Source: Actinomadura cremea
Lineage (GTDB): Bacteria > Actinomycetota > Actinomycetes > Streptosporangiales > Streptosporangiaceae
DNA length: 64,000 nt
Direction: 5' to 3'
NCBI RefSeq assembly: GCF_014648495.1
Contig: NZ_BMRF01000025.1
Coordinates: 1 to 64,000, forward strand
Positions 52,571-61,009 of this stretch are shown piece after piece. The translations under genes and the position numbers were made by a program. Position 1 is the stretch's first letter; the number at the start of each line of letters is the position of its first letter. A model generated the notes under the pieces. It did not search any database. It had not been told where the DNA came from and saw only the letters and a list, made by a program, of their open reading frames with translations.

Positions 52571-53773
52571 TCAGGAGGCGGGGGTGAAACCGATCGGCAG
52601 CCGCACGGGACCGGTGTTCCCGGAGTCGGGCAGCCACGTCGCACCGGGCAGGAGGCGGATGTCGCGCATCCGGCGGGCCAGCAGCGGCAGCGCCTCGCTC
52701 ATGTCGGAGCGGGCGACGAAGTGGCCCAGGCAGTGGTGCGCGCCGCCGCCGAAGCCGAAGTGGGGCTTGCGGTCGGCGGTGATGTCGATCCCCTGGGGGA
52801 ACACCCTGGGGTCGGTGCCGGCGGACTCGCTGTAGAGGTGCACCGTCGTCCCGGCGGCCAGGTCGAGACCCTCGAACGTGAAGTCCTCGAGCACCTCGCG
52901 CGTCACCCAGCGGACGGTCGGGTTCACCCGCATGACCTCCTCGACGGCCCTGCCGCCGAGTTCGGGGCGCTCGGCCAGCAGCTCCCACTGGTCGAGGTGG
53001 CCGCTGAAGGTCTGCATGGCGAGCCCGAGCTGGTTGCGGGTGGTGTCGAAGCCGCCGAAGATCAACAGCACCATGCCGTCGCGCAGCTCGGTGTCGCCGA
53101 GTCGTCCGTCGCCGGCGCGGGACGCCTCGACCAGCGCGGTGACGAAGTCCTCGCGCGGATCGGCGCGGCGGTCCGCGATCAGGGCGTCGCAGTAGTCGTA
53201 GAGCCGGGCGAGCGCGGTCTCGATCTTCGGCAGGTCCCGGCGGAGCGTGACGCCCATCGCGAGCCCGATGGTGGCCGACTCGCGGGCGATGACCGGCCAC
53301 TCCTCCTCGGGGAGGCCGAGCATGATCGCGATCACCCGGGCGGCGTACGGCTCCGCGAACTCCGCGACGAACTCGCACTCGTCGGGCCTGGCGAAGCCGT
53401 CGACCAGTTCGGTGGCGAGCGCCTGGAACCGCGGCACGAGTCCGCCGATCAGCTTGCGCGAGAACGCCGGGTTCATCAGCCGCCGCAGCCGGTGGTGCTC
53501 CGCGCCCTCCTTGTTCAGGATCCAGCTCGCCCACCACTGCGCGAAGGGCCCCTCGGTGACCCCGTTGTGGGCCGGCCACGCGACGCTGCCCTGGCGAAGC
53601 CTGGGGTGCTTGAGGAGTCGGCTCACCTCGTCATAGCGCAGGACCGCGATCCCGTACGGCGTGGTGGCGTACCAACCGCGCTCGCGGGCGGCGTGGACCT
53701 CCGCCGAGGTGATCGAGAAGGACGGGTCGGCCGCGTCCAGGACGGGAGGCGAACCGGGGGCGAGGGGCGGCAT
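52571..53773 (-). CDS. Cytochrome P450, probable cyclic-amine monooxygenase
   Basis: This 400-residue P450 has the I-helix FGGFDTT with the usual acid and threonine, ExxR in EEVMR and haem motif FGFGGGAHHCLGH with Cys at about residue 348. It is first in the operon after the promoter at 53813-53842, with GGAGG six bases before ATG 53773. The gene order (P450, CxxHxxC ferredoxin, reductase, GS homologue) is that of the mycobacterial morpholine/piperidine/pyrrolidine system (mor/pip, CYP151). Alpha-hydroxylation of a saturated cyclic or secondary amine is therefore the leading hypothesis, with ring opening to an amino-aldehyde. I have not verified that it is a CYP151. Confidence 0.9.
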   Translation of the reverse strand: MPPLAPGSPPVLDAADPSFSITSAEVHAARERGWYATTPYGIAVLRYDEVSRLLKHPRLRQGSVAWPAHNGVTEGPFAQWWASWILNKEGAEHHRLRRLMNPAFSRKLIGGLVPRFQALATELVDGFARPDECEFVAEFAEPYAARVIAIMLGLPEEEWPVIARESATIGLAMGVTLRRDLPKIETALARLYDYCDALIADRRADPREDFVTALVEASRAGDGRLGDTELRDGMVLLIFGGFDTTRNQLGLAMQTFSGHLDQWELLAERPELGGRAVEEVMRVNPTVRWVTREVLEDFTFEGLDLAAGTTVHLYSESAGTDPRVFPQGIDITADRKPHFGFGGGAHHCLGHFVARSDMSEALPLLARRMRDIRLLPGATWLPDSGNTGPVRLPIGFTPAS

Positions 53774-53812
53774 GGGCGACCTCCAGAGAACTTCGGCCAG
53801 CGGCGTGACCCA

Positions 53813-53842
53813 ATACTCTGGAGATAGAGTTTAAATTGTCAA
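53813..53842 (-). promoter_or_regulatory. Promoter of the amine-catabolic operon with embedded palindrome
   Basis: TTGACA (53842-53837) and GAGTAT (53818-53813) on the minus strand are 18 bases apart. ACTCT (53815-53819) and AGAGT (53826-53830) form an inverted repeat across the -10 box and spacer, a plausible binding site for the FadR-type regulator. Confidence 0.6.
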
Positions 53843-53852
53843 GACGTTCGCC

Positions 53853-54602
53853 TCACCGATTCGCCGACGGCTCCGGTTCGGCGAGCGCGAGCACCCAGCC
53901 GGTGCTCAGGGGAAGCTCCACCACGTCGACGAACGCGCCGCGGCCCGCCGTCCCGGAGGACGTCGGCATGTGCGGCAGCAGCGCGCCGATCACCCAGCGG
54001 GGCGTGTTCGCCGCGATCACCCGGCGCTCGGCGTTGACGATGACGGCGTCGGTGGGCGCGCCGCGCAGCACACCGATCAGCCTGCGCTCGAGCTCGCCGA
54101 CCGCCAGATCCACTCCCGAGACGCCGAGGAAGCGGCCGTCGACGGTGATGGGGACGGCCGCGGTGACGACGTAGAGCTCGGAGCCGGAGTAGTCGACGTA
54201 CGGGCCGTACGCGACCCGGCGCCGCGACTGCCGGGCGGGCTTGAACCACTCCATCTGGAGGTAGTCGTAGACATCGATGCTGGTGGGGTCGAAGTTGAGC
54301 CGCAGCCTGACCGCCAGCTCGCCCTGACGCTGCCACCACGCCATGTACCGGTCCTCGCCGTCGATCTGCCCGGGAGCGGCGGCGAAACCGAAGCCGACGG
54401 CGAGGCGGTCCTCGGCGAGCAGCTCCCTCAGCAGGCTCTGCACCCCGTCGAGGTGCGCCTCCGACCAGCCGTCGCCGCCCGGCGGACGGCTCTCGGCGAC
54501 GGCCTCGGCGATGCGCGAGAGCCGGGCGAACACCGGCTCGAGCGCGTCGGACGCCGCCCGCGCCAGGGTACCGGCGTCGGGGCCGGGCCGCTTCACGTTC
54601 AC
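53853..54602 (-). CDS. Soluble Cache-domain (dCache-like) sensor protein
   Basis: This 249-residue protein resembles a dCache_1 ligand-binding domain: YDYLQMEWFKPARQS, RVAYGPYVDYSGSELYVV and GVSGVDLAVGELE. Cache domains are normally extracellular, but no signal peptide or membrane helix is present, so it should be cytoplasmic. Its GTG overlaps the GntR stop by four bases (GTGA), so it is translationally coupled to the regulator. In amino-acid-binding Cache domains the R-x-W-Y motif has an Arg for the carboxylate; here it reads M-E-W-F, fitting an amine ligand without a carboxylate. It may inform the GntR about the substrate. This is inference. Confidence 0.7.
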   Translation of the reverse strand: MNVKRPGPDAGTLARAASDALEPVFARLSRIAEAVAESRPPGGDGWSEAHLDGVQSLLRELLAEDRLAVGFGFAAAPGQIDGEDRYMAWWQRQGELAVRLRLNFDPTSIDVYDYLQMEWFKPARQSRRRVAYGPYVDYSGSELYVVTAAVPITVDGRFLGVSGVDLAVGELERRLIGVLRGAPTDAVIVNAERRVIAANTPRWVIGALLPHMPTSSGTAGRGAFVDVVELPLSTGWVLALAEPEPSANR

Positions 54603-55339
54603 AGCTGCGCTCCTTCCTCGGTCAGCAGGAGGTGGAGGGCGGTGAGTCTGCGCAGATTCCCCGCCACATGCTCCTCGGCGAGCCGGCGGGCCTCCTCGCC
54701 GTTCTCGGACACGACCGCGGTCGCGATCGCGTGGTGCTCCTCCACCACCGCGTCGAGATCGATCTCGGAACCGAGCGGCAGCCAGAGCAGACCGGACACC
54801 TCCGCCTGGAGGTTCGCTTCGAGCCGGGTCAGCCGCGTGGACTGCGCGGCCACCGACAGTTCGATGTGGAAGCGGCAGTCGGCGCGGATCCGGTCGCCGA
54901 GGTCGCCGGCCGTGCGCAGCTGCTCGGTCAGCGCGAACAGCCGGCGGACGTTGACCGACGAGGCGCGCTCGGCGGCGAGCCGGGCCGATCGGCCGGCCAC
55001 GGCCTGGTGCTCGTCGACGATGTCGCGCAGCTCCGAGACCGTCATCGCGGCCAGGCGCCGGCGCTGCGGCTCGATCGGCGGCGACTTGGGGTGCCGGACG
55101 AACGAGCCGCCGTTGCGTCCCCGCTTGGTTTCGACCAGGCCCTGCCCGCGCAGTTCGGCGAGCGCCTCGCGCACCGTCATCGGCGCGACGCCGAACTGGG
55201 CCGCGAGATCGACCTCCACGGGCAGCTTCTCCCCGTCGCTCAGCAGTCCCAGGTGGACGGCCTCGCTGATCCGCTGGACGACCTCCTGAGCCCGGCCGGC
55301 CCCCGTCGGGGGCGCGAGCAGCGCAGCGAGCGCGGACAT
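54599..55339 (-). CDS. GntR/FadR-family regulator of the amine locus
   Basis: This 246-residue protein has an N-terminal winged helix (GEKLPVEVDLAAQFGVA, TVREALAELRGQGLVETKRG) and a FadR-like C-terminal FCD domain (RADCRFHIELSVAAQS, EEHHAIATAV). It diverges from the permease and lies ahead of the Cache and P450 genes on the same strand. A GntR-type regulator (PipR) also heads the mycobacterial piperidine locus, which supports an amine-catabolism role. It probably represses both the permease and the P450 operon. Confidence 0.88.
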   Translation of the reverse strand: MSALAALLAPPTGAGRAQEVVQRISEAVHLGLLSDGEKLPVEVDLAAQFGVAPMTVREALAELRGQGLVETKRGRNGGSFVRHPKSPPIEPQRRRLAAMTVSELRDIVDEHQAVAGRSARLAAERASSVNVRRLFALTEQLRTAGDLGDRIRADCRFHIELSVAAQSTRLTRLEANLQAEVSGLLWLPLGSEIDLDAVVEEHHAIATAVVSENGEEARRLAEEHVAGNLRRLTALHLLLTEEGAQL

Positions 55340-55408
55340 CTACCGGTCTCCTTCCGCCCCCGGCGAGCCGAGGCGCGTTCAACGTAGCCGATCGGGCTCG
55401 CCGAATGC

Positions 55409-55459
55409 TTGACGCATAACACCTGAAATTGTAGTTTTCCGCGAACCTCGCAGAGCGAG
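55409..55459 (+). promoter_or_regulatory. Promoter and palindrome upstream of the APC permease
   Basis: TTGACG (55409-55414) and TAGTTT (55432-55437) are 17 bases apart, followed by a 5-3-5 palindrome CTCGC-AGA-GCGAG at 55447-55459 just downstream of the expected transcription start. It could be a repressor site. A GGGAG ribosome site precedes ATG 55496. Confidence 0.6.
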
Positions 55460-55495
55460 TCGCAGTCCGGCCACCCACCCCCACAGGGAGAGCGG

Positions 55496-57010
55496 ATGAC
55501 ACGCACGACATCCCCATCGGCGGAGTCCGACGGCCCTCCAGAGTCCCACCACCACGACGACGCCGCTCATCTCCGAGCCTTGGGCTACGCGTCGGAGTTC
55601 AAGCGGGACATGAGCCCGTGGGCGAACCTGTCCCTCGGATTCACCTACCTGTCCCCGGTCGTCGGCGTCTACACGCTCTTCGCGTACGCCCTCGCCACCG
55701 GCGGCCCGCCGATGATCTGGAGCTTCCTCATCGTCGGCGTCGGCCAGTTCATGGTGGCGCTCGTCTTCAGCGAGGTGGTCGCGCAGTTCCCGGTCGCCGG
55801 CGGGGTGTACCCGTGGGCACGCCGGCTCTGGGGCCGCCGGTACGCCTGGATGACCGGCTGGGTCTACCTGGTCGCGCTGCTGGTCACGATCGCCTCGGTC
55901 GTGTACGGCGCCGGCCCCTACATCGCGACCGCGCTCGGCTTCACCGCCACCGTGAACACCACGATCGTGTGCGCGCTCGTCCTGCTGGCGCTGGCGACGG
56001 CGATCAACTTCATGGGCACGAAGGTGCTCGCCGCGGCGGCGCTGATCGGGTTCACCGCCGAACTGCTCGGCGCCCTCGCGGTCGGCGGCTGGCTGCTGCT
56101 CACGCACCGCGAGCACGACTTCGGGGTCCTGTTCGACACCTTCGGCGCGGGCGGGGAGGGCGACTACCTTCCCGCGTTCGCGGCCGCCGCGCTGATCGGC
56201 GTCTTCCAGTACTACGGCTTCGAGGCGTGCGGCGACGTGGCCGAAGAGGTCTCCGATCCGGGCCGGCTGATCCCGAAGGCGATGCGCCGCACCATCTACA
56301 TCGGCGGCGCCGCGGCGACCTTCGTCTGCCTCGCCCTGGTCCTGTCGGTCACCGACATCACGGCCGTCATCTCCGGGGAGGCCGCCGACCCGGTGGGCAC
56401 CGTGCTCAACGAGGCGTTCGGTGAGGTCGGCGCCAGAATCGTGCTCCTGGTGGTGCTGCTGTCGTTCCTCTCCTGCGCCATGAGCCTCCAGGCGGCGGCC
56501 GGCCGGCTGGCCTACTCCTACGGCCGGGACGGCATGATCGTCGGGAGCTCGCTGCTCAGGAGGTTCTCCCAGGCGCGGCACGTGCCGCCGTACGCGCTGG
56601 TCGTCGCCGCGCTGGTGCCGGCCGCGATCGTCCTCGGCTCGAAGTTCTCGACCGACGCGATCACGAAGATCATCAGCTTCGCCTCGCTGGGCATCTACGT
56701 CGGCTTCCAGATGGTGGTGCTCGCCGCGCTCCGCGCCCGGCTCAAGGGCTGGGCGCCGAGCGGCAAGTACACCCTGGGCCGGTGGGGCCTGCCGGTGAAC
56801 ATCGCCGCCCTCGTCTACGGCGTCATCGCCATCGTCAACATGGCCTGGCCCCGCACGCCGGACGCCCCCTGGTACGACAACTGGATCGTCGCGCTGTCCG
56901 GGGTCGTCGTGATCGGCCTCGGCCTGGTGTACATGGCGGCGCACCCGCTCCACGACCGCAGCACCGCGCCGTACGACGACGCGATCCCGAAGGACCCGGT
57001 GAAGGGCTGA
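55496..57010 (+). CDS. APC-superfamily amine/amino-acid permease
   Basis: This 504-residue protein has about 12 membrane helices and the APC pattern (SLGFTYLSPVVGVYTLFAYA in helix 1, FSEVVAQFPVAGGVYPWA, YGFEACGDVAEEV). It resembles GABA/ethanolamine/polyamine-type permeases. It is divergent from the GntR gene, with its own promoter at 55409, and is followed by a strong hairpin. It should import the amine substrate of the adjacent catabolic operon. Confidence 0.9.
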   Translation: MTRTTSPSAESDGPPESHHHDDAAHLRALGYASEFKRDMSPWANLSLGFTYLSPVVGVYTLFAYALATGGPPMIWSFLIVGVGQFMVALVFSEVVAQFPVAGGVYPWARRLWGRRYAWMTGWVYLVALLVTIASVVYGAGPYIATALGFTATVNTTIVCALVLLALATAINFMGTKVLAAAALIGFTAELLGALAVGGWLLLTHREHDFGVLFDTFGAGGEGDYLPAFAAAALIGVFQYYGFEACGDVAEEVSDPGRLIPKAMRRTIYIGGAAATFVCLALVLSVTDITAVISGEAADPVGTVLNEAFGEVGARIVLLVVLLSFLSCAMSLQAAAGRLAYSYGRDGMIVGSSLLRRFSQARHVPPYALVVAALVPAAIVLGSKFSTDAITKIISFASLGIYVGFQMVVLAALRARLKGWAPSGKYTLGRWGLPVNIAALVYGVIAIVNMAWPRTPDAPWYDNWIVALSGVVVIGLGLVYMAAHPLHDRSTAPYDDAIPKDPVKG

Positions 57011-57032
57011 CCGTGGAGCCGTAGACGCGGAA

Positions 57033-57060
57033 GGGGCGCGAACCGAGCGGTTCGCGCCCC
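57033..57060 (+). terminator. Hairpin terminator after the permease gene
   Basis: GGGGCGCGAACC and GGTTCGCGCCCC form a perfect 12-base stem with loop GAGC, 22 bases after the permease stop. There is no T-run. Confidence 0.85.
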
Positions 57061-57132
57061 GTCCCCGTGCCCGTGCCCGTGGAGCGTGGAGCGTGGAAGG
57101 CGCGGATCCGGCGGGGTGGTCGCCACGGCCCG

Positions 57133-57510
57133 TCATGACGAGGCCGGTGCCGGAGCGCCGGACGCCAGCGCCGCCTGGACGATGCGGATCGCCTCGTCCG
57201 CGTCGATCCCGGCGCCGGCGATCACGGCCGCGTAGTCGGCGGCGGCCCGGCGGGCCCGCTCCCGGCCCTCCTCCCCGGCGGCCGACACGAACGAGCCCGC
57301 CCGTCCGCGCGTTTCGATCAGCCCCGCCTCCTCCAGCTCCCGGTAGGCCCGGCCGACCGTGTTGACCGCGAGGCCGAGGTCGGCCGCGAGGTGGCGGATG
57401 GTCGGCAGCCGGGCGCCCACGGCCAGCGCGCGGTCCTGGATCTGCCGGGCGAGCCGGGCCCGCAGCTGCTCGAACGGCGGCACCGGCGAGGCGGAGTCGA
57501 TGACGATCAT
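57133..57510 (-). CDS. Small GntR-family (YtrA type) regulator
   Basis: This 125-residue protein is a GntR winged helix with a short tail: PFEQLRARLARQIQD, GARLPTIRHLAADLGLAVNT and GRAYRELEEAGLIETRGR, as in YtrA-type repressors that lack a large effector domain. ATG 57510 begins MIVIDSASP. The sequence before it has ACGATCAT directly repeated at 57503-57510 and 57514-57521, which may be an operator. YtrA regulators usually sit next to ABC exporter genes; none is adjacent here. Confidence 0.85.
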   Translation of the reverse strand: MIVIDSASPVPPFEQLRARLARQIQDRALAVGARLPTIRHLAADLGLAVNTVGRAYRELEEAGLIETRGRAGSFVSAAGEEGRERARRAAADYAAVIAGAGIDADEAIRIVQAALASGAPAPASS

Positions 57511-57628
57511 CGAACGATCATGGCCCGTCGGGCCACCGTCGCGCTCGACGGCGTCCTGAAACGGAGCGCGACGGACGCGCCCAGGCTCCAACAAACCCGC
57601 CGATGTCGTCGCATCAAAACGGCAGTGC

Positions 57629-57930
57629 ATGCCAAAGGACGCCCGGCGCGCCGACCGGCCCGAGTATCAGGCGCTCATCGAGGCCGCCCACTCCGAACCG
57701 ATGCCGCGTCGGCTCTACCCGTTCACCGGGCACTGGGCGCCGAGTTTCCCGGCAGTCCCGACTCCCCTCGCCCCCACCTTCGTCTCGATCGACTCACCCA
57801 TAGGGAGACGGCGGCGACTACACCATCAGGGAATGGTGGACGGGCCGGTCTTGAACCGTGTTCCCACCGCGCCGCGGCGATCTCGATCACCGTGGCCGGA
57901 AGCCCCGCCGACCTGCTGCGGGCGCCCGGC
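57629..57930 (+). pseudogene. Frameshifted remnant of a DUF6193-like protein
   Basis: One frame begins MPKDARRADRPEYQALI and runs LYPFTGHWAPSFPAVP. The continuation is in other frames: GGDYTIREWWTG, then AAAISITVAGSPADLLRAP. Two frameshifts separate them. The pattern resembles DUF6193-type actinomycete proteins, which is a tentative match. From 57930 to 58180 no gene is recognised. Confidence 0.45.
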
Positions 57931-58180
57931 GGTGGCGCGCGGCGGGCGGCACACGATCGATCGACTCCCGCCGCGGAATCAGCTGCCTTCACATTCATCA
58001 GGCGGACGCACAAACGGCAATGCCTTTCACACGTTTCCCACTACGGCGGGTCCGACCGAATACTACGCCCGACCTCGCCGAAAGGACACCGACCAGGATC
58101 GGCCAGACGTAGCCGGAACCGGTGAGAAGCGGGCACGATCACTTCCATCTCGGTAATCGTTCGTAGCGGGGTGCGAAGAG

Positions 58181-61000
58181 ATGGCCGTGCAGGAACACGC
58201 CTTGATCGGGCGCGACGCCGAATTCGGGGCGCTCACCGAGTCGCTGGACCGCAGCGTCCGCGGCTCCCGCCAGATCGTCCTCATCGAGGGCGAGCCCGGC
58301 ATCGGCAAGACGCATCTGCTGGAGGCCCTGCTCGGACGAGCGAGCCGGCGGGGCGCCCGGACGCTGTCGGGGACGGCGGACGCGATGGGCGGGAGCCGGC
58401 CGTTCGGCGCGCTCGCCGCCGCGCTGGCCGCGCCCGCCGGGGACGGCCTGCTCGCGCCCGCCGGGGCACCGGCGGAGAAGGGACTGGGCGGACTCCAGGT
58501 GATCGAGGGGCTGCTGGGCGGCCTGGAGCGGCTCGCCGCGCGCGGGCCGGTGGTGCTGGCCCTGGAGGACCTGCACTGGGCCGACCAGGAGACGCTGCGG
58601 GCGTTCGACGCGGTCGTCCGGCACCTGGGGGCGTTGCCGCTGCTGCTCGTGGGCACCTACCGCGCGTACCCGCGGGGCGAGGATCTGACGGCCCTGCTCG
58701 ACCGGGTGGCCTCGCGGGGTGCGGACGTCCTGCGGCTGGGACGGCTCGGTGAGGAGGCGATCGGGGCGCTGGGCGAGCGGGTGCTCGGCGCGCCGCCGTC
58801 GCCCGCGCTGCGGCGGCGGCTGGCGGCCGCCGGCGGCAACCCGCTGTTCGCCGTCCAGCTCCTGCGGGCGCTTCAGGACGAGGGGACGGTGCGCGTGGCG
58901 GGCGGGGTCGCGGACACCGGCGAGGGCCCGCCGCCGCCCGGCCTGCTCCAGGTCATCGCCCGGCGGTTCGGGCACCTGCCCGCGGCGACGACGGAGCTGC
59001 TGCAGGTCGCGTCGGTGCTCGGCACGGCGTTCGCGCCGGGCGACCTCGCGGTCGTGCTCGGCGAGCCGCTGGCCGGGCTGCTGCCGCGGCTCAACGACGT
59101 CGTCGCGCACGGGCTGGTCGAGGAGCGCGGGGACGCGCTCGCGTTCCGCCACCCGATGATGCGGGACGCGCTGTACGGGAGCCTGCCGTCGGCGATCCGG
59201 CGCAGGCTGCATCACGAGGCCGGGACGGCGCTCGCGGCGGCGGGCGCTCCGGCGGCGCAGGTGGCGGTGCAGCTCGCGGAGGGCGCCCAGCCGGGGGACC
59301 CGCAGGCCATCGGCTGGCTGCGCAAGGCCGCGGAGGAGGTGTCCCGGTATTCGGTGGGGACGGCCGTCCGGCATCTGGAGCGGGCCCTGGAGCTGGCGAG
59401 CGGCGACGAGGAGAGGGGGGCCGCCGTCCGCGCCGACCTGGTGCCGCTGCTGGCGCTGGAAGGGCGGTTCGCGGAGGCGCGGGAGCTGGCGGCGGTGATC
59501 CCGCCCGGCCGGCTGACCCTGGAGGACGAGATCCGGCTGCGCAGCGGCCAGGCCCGTGCCCTGTCGCGGCAGGGCCGCTGGGCCGAGGCCGCGCGCGCCT
59601 TCGACGCCATCGCGGAGCTGCTGCCCGCCGGGCCGCTGCGGGCCCTGTTCGACGCCCGCGCCGCGTACGCGCTGATCTACGCCGGGGAGGTCGCCACCGG
59701 GCGGCGGCGCGCGGAGGCCGTCCGGGACGGGGCGCGGGGGCGGGAGGGCGACCACGCGCAGGCGCTCGGCGCCGCGGTAACGACCCTGAGCCTGGCGCTG
59801 GCCGCGGACGGCGAACTCGCGGCGGCGCTGGAGTCCGGCGAGCGGGGGCTCGCCATCGTCGGCGACTCGCGCCCCGCCCCGGGGGCGTTCCTCTTCCCGC
59901 ACATCCCGGTCGCCTTCGTCCTGCTGGACGCCGACCGCCCGGCCGACGCCGAGCGGGTGCTGAACGGCGGCCACGCACTGATGGAACGGCTGGGCGCGCT
60001 GAGCTTCCGGCCGTACTATCCGGGCGTCAACGCGCTGCGGGCCTTCCACTTCGGCGATTGGGAGACCGCCCTGGCGGAGGCGGAGTCCGGCCTGGTCCTG
60101 GACGAGGAGATCGGCACCCGCTGGCTCTTCTTCGCCGAGACCGTGCTCGGACGGATCGCGCTGGCCCGCGACGACCTGCGCACCGCCGAGCGCATGGCGG
60201 CGGAGACCGGGCGGACGCTGGCGGCGTCCGACGCTCCCGAGTTCGCCGCCGGCCGGGGGTGGTCGCTGTGGATCGAGGCGCTCCTGCTGGAGGCGCGCGG
60301 CGAGGCGGACGCGGCGGCGCGGACGGCGGACCGGGCGTGGCGGGCGCTGGCCGGCTGCCGGCTGCTCGGCAACCGGCTGCCGGCCCTGGACGCGGTGCGG
60401 CTCGCGGTCGCGGCCGGTGACCGCGGGCGGGCCGGGACGATCGCGGAGGCGGCCGAGGCCTACGCGAAGCGCGCCGGGACCCCCACCGCCGCCGGGCTGC
60501 ACCTGCACTGCGCCGGCCTGGCCGCCGGCGACACGGGCGCGCTCGTGGCGTCGGTCGAGGCGTACCGGGAGGGGGCCCGGGTCTTCGAGCACGGGCTCGC
60601 CGCCGGGAGCGCCGCCGTCGCGCTGGCGCGGGACGGGCGGGCGGCGGACGCGCGGCGGATGCTCACCGAGGCGCTGGAGCGTTTCGAGCCGCTGGGCGCG
60701 CGGCGGGAGGCGGCCCGCGCCACCGCCGCGCTGCGGGCACTCGGCGTGCGCCCGGGGGTGCGGCGGCGGCGCCCGGACCGCCCGGCGCACGGGTGGCCGG
60801 CGCTGACCCCGACCGAGCGGAACATCGCCGCGCTCGTCGCCGAGGGCCTCACCAACCCGCAGATCGCCGAGCGCGTGTTCATCTCGCGCTACACCGTGGA
60901 GACGCACCTCAAGCGGATCTTCACGAAGCTGGACGTGCGCAGCCGCGCCGAGTTGGCCGCCCGGGTCGTCGCCCGCCCGGCGCACGCGCCGTCCGACTGA
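58181..61000 (+). CDS. LAL-type LuxR regulator (AAA ATPase plus TPR-like repeats plus HTH)
   Basis: This 939-residue regulator has Walker A GEPGIGKTHLL near residue 39, Walker B VVLALEDLHWAD near residue 125, a long helical-repeat middle (residues about 350-830) and a C-terminal LuxR HTH LTPTERNIAALVAEGL with VETHLKRIFTKLDV. Large ATP-binding LuxR proteins activate secondary-metabolite and catabolic operons. It lies apart from the amine operon and convergent to the tail-fibre-like genes, so its target is unclear. The start is ATG 58181, with a weak ribosome site. Confidence 0.92.
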   Translation: MAVQEHALIGRDAEFGALTESLDRSVRGSRQIVLIEGEPGIGKTHLLEALLGRASRRGARTLSGTADAMGGSRPFGALAAALAAPAGDGLLAPAGAPAEKGLGGLQVIEGLLGGLERLAARGPVVLALEDLHWADQETLRAFDAVVRHLGALPLLLVGTYRAYPRGEDLTALLDRVASRGADVLRLGRLGEEAIGALGERVLGAPPSPALRRRLAAAGGNPLFAVQLLRALQDEGTVRVAGGVADTGEGPPPPGLLQVIARRFGHLPAATTELLQVASVLGTAFAPGDLAVVLGEPLAGLLPRLNDVVAHGLVEERGDALAFRHPMMRDALYGSLPSAIRRRLHHEAGTALAAAGAPAAQVAVQLAEGAQPGDPQAIGWLRKAAEEVSRYSVGTAVRHLERALELASGDEERGAAVRADLVPLLALEGRFAEARELAAVIPPGRLTLEDEIRLRSGQARALSRQGRWAEAARAFDAIAELLPAGPLRALFDARAAYALIYAGEVATGRRRAEAVRDGARGREGDHAQALGAAVTTLSLALAADGELAAALESGERGLAIVGDSRPAPGAFLFPHIPVAFVLLDADRPADAERVLNGGHALMERLGALSFRPYYPGVNALRAFHFGDWETALAEAESGLVLDEEIGTRWLFFAETVLGRIALARDDLRTAERMAAETGRTLAASDAPEFAAGRGWSLWIEALLLEARGEADAAARTADRAWRALAGCRLLGNRLPALDAVRLAVAAGDRGRAGTIAEAAEAYAKRAGTPTAAGLHLHCAGLAAGDTGALVASVEAYREGARVFEHGLAAGSAAVALARDGRAADARRMLTEALERFEPLGARREAARATAALRALGVRPGVRRRRPDRPAHGWPALTPTERNIAALVAEGLTNPQIAERVFISRYTVETHLKRIFTKLDVRSRAELAARVVARPAHAPSD

Positions 61001-61009
61001 GCCCGGCGG

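Noticed and set aside
57061-57110. Short tandem CCCGTG and GAGCGTG copies after the permease terminator.
   Set aside because: Only two or three copies each; likely low-complexity DNA rather than a functional repeat.
58139-60985. A long minus-strand frame of about 950 codons under the LAL regulator.
   Set aside because: It is the antisense of a gene with clear Walker and LuxR motifs and is composed of Arg, Pro and Gly.
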